DNA from: Streptomyces sp. AJS327
Lineage (GTDB): Bacteria; Actinomycetota; Actinomycetes; Streptomycetales; Streptomycetaceae
Assembly: GCF_013450295.1 (NCBI RefSeq)
Contig: NZ_SKBR01000002.1
Span: 1 to 64,000 of the forward strand
Direction: 5' to 3'
Length of the DNA stretch: 64,000 nt
Under the pieces are notes generated by a model. That model saw nothing but the letters and a program-made list of their open reading frames with translations. It did not search any database and had not been told where the DNA came from. Of this stretch, positions 19,701 through 28,700 are shown one piece after another. The position numbers and the translations under genes were made by a program. The stretch's first letter is position 1; each line of letters starts with the position of its first letter.

Positions 19701-22700
19701 GGCCATCCCCGCCGCGCCGGTGTCTCGTCGTTCGGAGTGAGCGGCACCAACGCCCACGTCATCATCGAAGAGGCCCCCGACCTCCCCACCACCGAACCCG
19801 GCCCCGCGCTCGTCCCCGGACCTGTCACCGAACCCGTTGTCGCCGACGCGGAGTTGGCGGACCAGGACCCGGTGACCGGCCCGCCGTCGGAAGAGGCGCC
19901 GCCGTTCCTGCTGTCCGCCCGCGACGCCACGACCCTGGCGGCTCAGGCCGACCGCCTCCACACACACCTCACCACCCACCCCCGGTTGACGTTGCCGGAC
20001 GTCGCCCACTCCCTCGCCACCACCCGCGCCGCCCTGGAACACCGAGCCGTGGTCCTAGCCCCCGACCGCGACCAACTCCTCAGCTCTCTCGCCGCGTTGG
20101 GCGACGGCGAGCCCGCCCCCGGAGTCCTCCGGGGAGTGGCCGCTGAGCCCCGCGTCGCCGTGCTCTTCGCCGGACAGGGCAGCCAGAGCGTCGGCATGGG
20201 CCGTGCCCTCCACAGCCGGTACCCCGAGTACGCCGCCCGGCTCGACGAGGTGTGCGCCGCGTTCGCCCCCCACCTGGACCGGCCGCTCCTCGATGTCCTG
20301 CACGCCGAACCCGGCACCGACGAAGCGGAGTTGCTGGACCAGACGCACTACACCCAACCCGCCCTGTTCGCCGTCGAGGTGGCGCTCTACCGACTGCTGG
20401 AAGGATGGGGCCTCCGTCCCGACTACCTGCTCGGCCACTCCGTCGGTGAACTCACCGCCGCCCACGTCGCCGGAGTCCTCAGCCTTCCCGAGGCGGCACG
20501 GCTCGTGGCCGCCCGCGGCCAGCTCATGTGGGACCTGCCAGCGGGCGGCGCCATGCTCTCTGTCAACGCCGCCCCCGAGGACCTGGCCCCCCTACTCGAC
20601 GGCAGGGCACACGAGATCAGCGTCGCGGCGGTCAACGGCCCCGCCGCCACCGTCCTGTCCGGCGACGAGCACGCCATCCGGGACATCGCCGCACACTGCG
20701 CCGAACAGGGCCTCAAAACCCGCCGGTTGCGCGTAAGCCACGCCTTCCATTCCCACCACATGGACGACATGCTCGCCGCGTTCGACGACGTCGCGAGCCA
20801 ACTCGACCTCAGGCCCCCACGCGTGCCGATCGTGTCCAACGTGACCGGCACCGCCCTCACCGAGGACCAGGCCACCTCGTCCGACTACTGGGTCCGGCAC
20901 GTACGGGAAGCCGTCCAGTTCCGCGACGGTATCCACTGGCTGCACTCCCGAGGCGTCACCGTCTTCCTCGAACTCGGCCCGGACGGCGTGCTGTCCGGTA
21001 TGGGCACCGAATGCCTCACCGGCACCGGCACCGGCACCGGCACCGGCACCGAGGTGGCGTTCGTTCCGGCGCTGCGCCACGCCTGGCCGGAACCCCGCGC
21101 CGTCACCGCCGCCATCGGTGAACTCCACACGCACGGTGTGCCGTTGGACTGGTCCGCCATCACCACCGGCTGGGGCGGCCAACGCGTCCCCCTGCCCACC
21201 TACCCGTTCCGCCGCCGCCGCTACTGGCCGGAGCACACCACCTCCCCGACCGCCCCGCCGCCCACCAACGACCCCACCGAGACCCGCTTCTGGACCGCTG
21301 TCGACCAGCAAGACCTCGCGTCACTCACCGCCGCGCTCGGAGTCGACGAGACGACCCCCCTCCCCGAACTGCTCCCCGCGCTCTCCACCTGGCGCGGCCG
21401 CCGCAAGGACGAGTCGGCCGTCCAGACCTGGCGTTACCGGGTCACCTGGCGCCCCCTCACCGAACTCCCCAACAGGCCCCGCCTCAGCGGTACCTGGCTC
21501 GTCGTCGCCCCCTCGGGCTCCGACAGCGAACCCGTGACGGCGAGCGCGCTCGCCGCCCTCACCCGCTGCGGCGCACACCCCCAACTCCTCACCGTGGACC
21601 CCGCGGACACCCACGCCGACACCGCACTGCGCACCGCACTCACCGCGACCGACCACCCACCGGCCGGAATCCTCTCGCTCCTCCCGCTGGACCGCCGACC
21701 ACACCCCGGCCGTCCCGAACTCACCGCGGGCCTCACCGGAACCGTCCTGCTGACCCGGACCCTCGCCGAGACCGACAGCGAAGCGCGCCTCTGGTGCGTG
21801 ACACGGGGCGCCGTCGCCGCCGACCGGATCACTCCCGTCAACGACCCCGCACAGGCGCAGATCTGGGGCCTCGGCCGGGTCGCCGCGCTGGAACACCCCC
21901 GGCACTGGGGCGGACTCGCCGACCTGCCGTCCGAGCCCGACGACACCAGTTACGACCGGCTGTGCGCCGTACTCGCCGCCGGAACCCGCGAGGACCAGGT
22001 CGCCATCCGGCCCACCGGTGTCCTCGGACGGCGCCTCACCCGTCCCACCACACCCGCCACCGGCGTCTGGCAGCCCCGGGGCACCATCCTGGTCACCGGC
22101 GGAACCGGAGGCATCGGCGCCCACGTCGCCCGCTGGCTGGCCCACTCCGGCGCCGACCACCTCGTACTCGCGAGCCGTGGCGGCCCCGACAGCCCCGGCG
22201 CCGCCGAACTCGCCGCCGAACTAGGCCCCCGCGTCACCATCGCCGCCTGCGACGTCACCGACCGGCGGGCGGTCACCGACCTCACCACCCGGATGGCCGC
22301 CGCCGGCCACCCCATCCGTGCCGTGTTCCACGCCGCCGGGATCAGCCGCCACGCCCCCGTCGCGGCCACGACCCCAGAGGAGATCGCGGACACCGTCGCC
22401 GCCAAGGTCGTGGGCGCCACCGTCCTGCACGAGGAGTTCGCGGACACCACACTCGACGCGTTCGTCCTCTTCTCCTCCATCGCCGCCGTCTGGGGAAGTG
22501 GCGGCCAGGCCGCCTACGCCGCCGCCAACGCACACCTGGACGCCCTCGCCGAACTCCGCCGCGCCCAGGGCCTCGTAGCCACCTCCGTCGCCTGGGGCGC
22601 CTGGGCGAACGTCGGCATGGCCGCCACCGAAGAGGCGGCCGGGCAACTCCGCCTCCGTGGCATAAGCGTGATGGACCCGGACCGGGCCGTCCTGGCCCTG

Positions 22701-25700
22701 CGCCAGGCCCTGGCCGACGAGGAACCCACCATCACCGTCGCTGACGTGGACTGGAAGCGTTTCACCCCCCTGTTCACCGGGGCCCGACCCAGCCCCTTCC
22801 TCAGCGACCTGCCCGACGCGGCACACGAGTTGGTCGAGCCCGATGAGCAACCCACCGGCATATCGGGCGATATGAGTCAGCGCGTCGCCTCCCTCCCGGA
22901 GGCTGACGGCACCCAACTGCTCCTGGATCTCGTACGATCCGAAGCCGCCGCCGTCCTCGGCCACACCAACCCGGACGAGATCGACCAGAACCGCGACTTC
23001 CGGGGCCTCGGCTTCGACTCCCTCACCTCCATCCAGCTCCGCGACCGGCTGACCACCGCCACTGGCAGCGCACTGCCCGCCACTCTCGCCTTCGACCACC
23101 CCACCCCCGCCGCCCTTGCCAGCCAACTCCGCGTCACCCTGCTCGGCCTGCGACCGGACCGGCCCACCACCACCCCGGCACGGTCCGGCGACACCGCCGA
23201 ACCCATCGCCATCGTCGGCATGAGCTGCCGTTACCCCGGCCACGTCGCGTCGCCGGAAGACCTGTGGAACCTGGTCGCCACCGGCGGCGACGCCATCAGC
23301 GCCTTCCCCTCGGACCGCGGCTGGGACCTGGACGCCCTCTACAACCCCGACCCCGAGCACAGCGGTACCTCCTACGCCCGCGAGGGCGGATTCCTCGCCG
23401 AAGCGGGTGAGTTCGACGCCGCGTTCTTCGGTATCTCGCCGCGTGAGGCGCTGGCGATGGACCCGCAGCAGCGGTTGCTGTTGGAGGCGACGTGGGAGGT
23501 GCTGGAGCGCGCGCACATCGATCCGGAGTCCCTGCGGACCAGTCCCACCGGCGTGTTCGTCGGCACCAGCGTCCACGACTACGTCTCCCTGCTCGGCGGA
23601 GCGGGCGGCGCTGCCGAAGGCCACCTCGCGACCGGCAACGCGGCGAGTGTGGTGTCCGGACGGCTGGCGTACGTCTTCGGCCTGGAGGGTCCGGCCGTGA
23701 CGGTGGACACCGCCTGTTCCTCATCCCTGGTGTCCCTGCACCTGGCCGCCCAGGCCCTGCGGTCCGGCGAGTGCACGCTGGCCCTCGCCGGTGGAGCGAC
23801 GGTGATGTCCACCCCCGGCGCCTTCATCGAGTTCAGTCGTCAGCGGGGGTTGGCGCCTGATGGTCGGTGTAAGCCGTTCGCATCGGCGGCGGATGGTACG
23901 GGGTGGGGTGAGGGCGTCGGTGTTCTGCTGCTGGAGCGGTTGTCGGACGCGGTGGCCAACGGTCATGAGGTGTTGGCGGTGGTGCGAGGTTCGGCGGTGA
24001 ATCAGGACGGTGCGTCGAACGGTTTGACGGCGCCGAACGGTCCGTCCCAACAGCGCGTCATCCGGCAGGCGTTGAGCAACGCAGGCATCGCGGCCATCGA
24101 CGTCGACGTGGTGGAGGCGCACGGCACCGGAACCTCGCTGGGTGATCCGATCGAGGCCCAGGCGCTGCTGGCGACCTACGGGCAGGACCGCGCGGGGGAT
24201 CGTCCGCTGTGGCTCGGATCCGTCAAGTCCAACATCGGCCACTCACAGGCTGCTTCGGGCGTGGCGGGTGTGATCAAGATGGTGATGGCCATGCGGCACG
24301 GGAGCCTTCCCGCGACGTTGCATGTGGATGAGCCGTCGCCGCATGTGGATTGGTCGGCGGGTGAGGTGCGACTGCTGACCGAACCCATGGCCTGGCAGGG
24401 CGAAGGACGAACACGTCGTGCGGGGGTGTCGTCGTTTGGTGTGAGTGGGACGAACGCGCACGTGATCTTGGAGGAGCCGCCCTCCCCGGCGACGTCCGTT
24501 GAGGTGGAGTCGGTTTCTGTGGTGGGGGAGTTGGGGTTGGTGCCGTGGGTGGTGTCGGGTCGTGGGGGTGTGGGGTTGCGGGGTCAGGCTGCGCGGTTGG
24601 CGGGGTTTGTGCGGGAGTGTGTGGCGGCGGGTGAGCGGGTTGATGTGGCGGGTGTGGCTGCGGGGTTGGTGGGTCGTGCGGGGTTGGAGGATCGGGCTGT
24701 GGTGGTGGGTTCGGGTGTGGAGGGGTTGTTGTCGGGGTTGGATGCGGTGGTTGAGGGCGGGGTTTCGGTTTCAGCTTCGAGTGTTGGTGTTGAGGGTGTG
24801 GTTGTGGGTTCTTCTGTGGGTGGGAAGTTGGCGGTGTTGTTTACGGGGCAGGGGTCGCAGTTTGTGGGGATGGGTGCGGAGTTGTATGGGCGGTTTGGTG
24901 TGTTCGCGGGTGTGGTGGATGAGGTGTGTGAGGTGGCGGATGGGTTGTTGCCTGGGCCGTTGCGTCCGGTGTTGTTCGGCGAGGACGGTCAGGACGGTGT
25001 GGGCGGGGACGGTCAGGACGGTGTGGGTGGGGATGGTGGGGGCGGTGTGGGTGAGGGGTTGTTGGGGGAGACGGTGTTTGCGCAGGTGGGGTTGGTGGCG
25101 TTGGAGGTGGGGTTGTGGCGTGTGTTGGAGGAGTGTGGGGTGTGTCCGGATGTGTTGATTGGGCATTCGGTGGGGGAGGTCAGTGCGGCTGTGGCGTCTG
25201 GTGTGTTGAGTTTGTCGGATGCGGTGCGGTTGGTGTGTGCGCGGGGGGTTTTGATGCAGGGGTTGGCGTCGGGTGGGGTGATGGTTTCGGTGGCGGCGCC
25301 GGTGGCGGAGGTTGAGGGGCGGGTTGAGGGGTTGGAGGGTGTGTGGGTAGCCGCTGTGAATGGTCCGGAGGCGGTGGTGCTGGCGGGGGAGGCGGAGGCG
25401 GTTGGTGGTGTGGTGGGGGTGTTGTCGGGTGAGGGGTTTCGGACGCGGTGGTTGCCGGTCAGTCACGCTTTTCATACCCCGTTGATGGACCCGATTTTGG
25501 AGGAGTTCGCTCAGCGGATTGAGGGTTTGTCGTTCGGTCCGGGGCGGATTCCTGTGGTTTCGACGGTGTCGGGTGGGGTGGTGGGTTCGGATTTTGGTGG
25601 TGTGGCGTATTGGGTGGAGCATGCGTGTCGGCCGGTGCGGTTTGGTGATGCGGTGGGGGTGGCGCGGGGGTTGGGTGTGCGGGTGTGGGCTGAGGTGGGT

Positions 25701-28700
25701 CCGCAGCCGGCGTTGACGGCGGTGTTGGGTGGGTGTGAGGGGGAGGTGTCGGCGGTGTTCATGCGTCGTGGGCGGGACCAGGTGGCGGGGGTGCTGACTG
25801 GTTTGGCCCGGCTGCATGTTCATGGGGTGGGGGTGGATTGGCGGCGGCTCCTGCCCCGGGGTGCGGGGTCGGTGGAGTTGCCGACGTACGCCTTCCAGCG
25901 GCGGCGGTATTGGGTGGATGGGGTTGTGGGGTCTGGGGTTTCGGGGTTGTCGGGGTGGGGGTTGGTGGGTGGGGGGCATGGGGTGTTGGGTGCGCGGGTG
26001 TCGTTGGCTGGTGGGGGTGTGGTGTGGGTGGGTGGTTTGTCGGTGGTGGGGCAGTCGTGGTTGGTTGATCATGGTGTGGGTGGTGTGGTGGTGGTGCCGG
26101 GGACGGCGTTTGTGGATGTGGTGGCGTATGTGGGGGGTGAGGTGGGGTGTGGGTGTGTGGAGGAGTTGATGTTGCGGGCGCCGTTGGTGGTGTCTGAGGG
26201 TGAGGGTGCGCGGGGTGTGGTGGTGCAGGTGGTGGTGGAGGATGCGGATGGGGAGGGTCGGCGTGGGGTGAGTGTCTACTCCCGTCCCGATACCGCAACC
26301 AGCACCAGTACCAGCGGCGGGTCCAGCAGTGGAGCCAGTAGTGGTTCGCCGGGTGGGGGTGAGGTGTGGACGTTGCATGCGACGGGTGTGCTCGCGCCGA
26401 CTCCCGTCAGTGCGGAGGGGTTTGTGCCGGAGTGGGGGTGGCCGCCGTCGGGTGAGGTGGTGGCTGTTGAGGGGATCTATGATCGGTTGGCTGGGGGTGG
26501 GTTTGATTATGGTCCGGTGTTTCGGGGGTTGCGGGGGGTGTGGCGGGATGGGTGGGATGTGTTCGCGGAGGTGGTGTTGCCAGATGATCCGGCGGGTTAT
26601 GTGGTGCATCCGGCGTTGTTGGACGCGGTGTTGCATGCGTTGGCCGTCACCGCTGGCGGTGACGGGGAGGTCGCTGAGTTCGAGGGTGGGATGCCGTTCG
26701 CGTTCAGTGGTGTGACTGTCTATCGGTCTGGTGCGCGGACGCTGCACGCGCGGCTGCGGCGTCAGGGGTCCGATGGGGTATGTGTGGAGGCTGTTGATCC
26801 GAGCGGGCAGCCGGTTGTCACCATCGACTCCCTCGTCTTCCGGCCGGTGAGCGAGGCGGCGCTCAACCCGGTACGGGATACGCCCCTGCGGATGCGCTGG
26901 GACCAGGCGACGGTCGTCACGTCCGTTGCTGGGGAGAGCGAACCCCCGGGCGTGAACGGGGAGTTCGCGCTGGTGGGGGAGGGGTGGCACTCCGGTGTGG
27001 ACGCGGCGCTGTCGGCGGTGGAGAGCGGTGCGGACGTACCCTCCTGGGTGATCCTGGACCTGCCCGACGGCGGTGACTCCGGCACGGTGCCGGAGCGTGC
27101 CCGCACCGCGACGGAGTGGCTGCTGGGCCAGTTGCAGGCGTTCCTGGCCGCGCCCGCGTTGGCGGACGCGCGGATGCTGATCCGTACCAGGGGCGCCGTC
27201 ATCACGGGTCCGGGCGACCGGGACGTGGATCCGGCCGTCACCGCCGTGTGGGGGCTGGCGAGGTCGGCCGCGGCGGAGAACCCGGACCGGATTCACCTGC
27301 TCGACACCGACACCACCGGCAGCCCCGGCAACCCCGGTATCACCGGCAGCGCTGACAGCACCGATGCCACAGACGCCCGGGACGGCAGTGTCTTGGCTCG
27401 TCCAACCGGTCCTACGGGGAGCGTTGTTGGGGCGGAGGCCGCAGGCGGTGAGGTCGGTGTGCGGGAGCTGCTCACGGCGGTGGAGGCGGCCGGAAGGGAG
27501 CAACTGGCTCTGCGCGGCGGTGTGTTGCTCGCCCCGCGTCTCGTCCCACTCGACGACGACGTGCTGTCGGTTCCGGACGGGACGAACTGGCGGCTCACCC
27601 CGGGCGGCGACACGCTCGACGGTCTGCGTCTCGTCGCCGACGGGGCCGCGCCGACGCCGTTGGCCTCCGGTGAGGTGCGGGTGGCGGTGCGTGCCGCGGG
27701 GCTGAACTTCCGGGACGTGATGGTCGCCCTCGGAATGTACCCGGGGCGTGCCGCGCTGGGCGCGGAGGGCGCCGGGGTGGTGACCGAGGTCGGTTCGGGT
27801 GTTGCCGAACTGGCTGTCGGGGACCGGGTGATGGGGCTGATGCCGGAGTGCTTCGGACCGTTCACGACGGTGGACGCCCGAATGGTGGCCCCCGTACCGG
27901 GGGACTGGACGTTCGCGGAGGCGGCGTCCGTCCCGATCGTCTTCCTGACCGCCTGGTACGCGTTGTGTGATCTGGCGGGTCTGCGGGCGGGTGAGCGGGT
28001 GTTGGTGCATGCGGGTGCGGGTGGTGTGGGGATGGCGGCGGTTCAGGTGGCGCGGTATCTGGGGGCGGAGGTGTTCGCGACGGCGCATCCGAGTAAGTGG
28101 GGGACGTTGCGGGCGTTGGGGGTGGCGGAGGATCACATCGCCTCGTCGCGTGATCTGGACTTCGGTGGGCGGTTCGCCGAGGTGACGGAGGAGCAGGGGG
28201 TGGATGTGGTGCTGAACTCCCTGGCGGGGGAGTTCATTGACGCGTCGCTCGAACTGCTGCCGCGTGGCGGTCGGTTCATCGAGATGGGCAAGACCGACGT
28301 CCGGGACGGGACGTCCCTGCCGCCCGGCGTCACCTACCGCACCTTCGACCTCGCCGACCCGCCACCGGAGCGCATCGGCGCCATGCTGTCCGAACTGCTC
28401 GCCCTCCTCGCGCGGGGCGAGTTGGAGCCGCTGCCCCGTACGACCTGGGACCTGCGCGCGGCGCCCGCCGCGTTCCGGTACCTCGGGCAAGCGAAGCACA
28501 CCGGCAAGCTGGTCCTGACCGTGCCCACGCCGCTCGACCCGGACGGCACCGTCCTGGTCACCGGCGGCACCGGCACCCTCGGCGCGCTGGTGGCCCGGCA
28601 TCTGGTCACCGAACACGGCGTGCGGCACCTGCTGTTGGCGGGCCGACGTGGTCCCTCCGCGCCGGAGGCGGCCGAACTCGTCGAAGAACTGGAACGGTTG

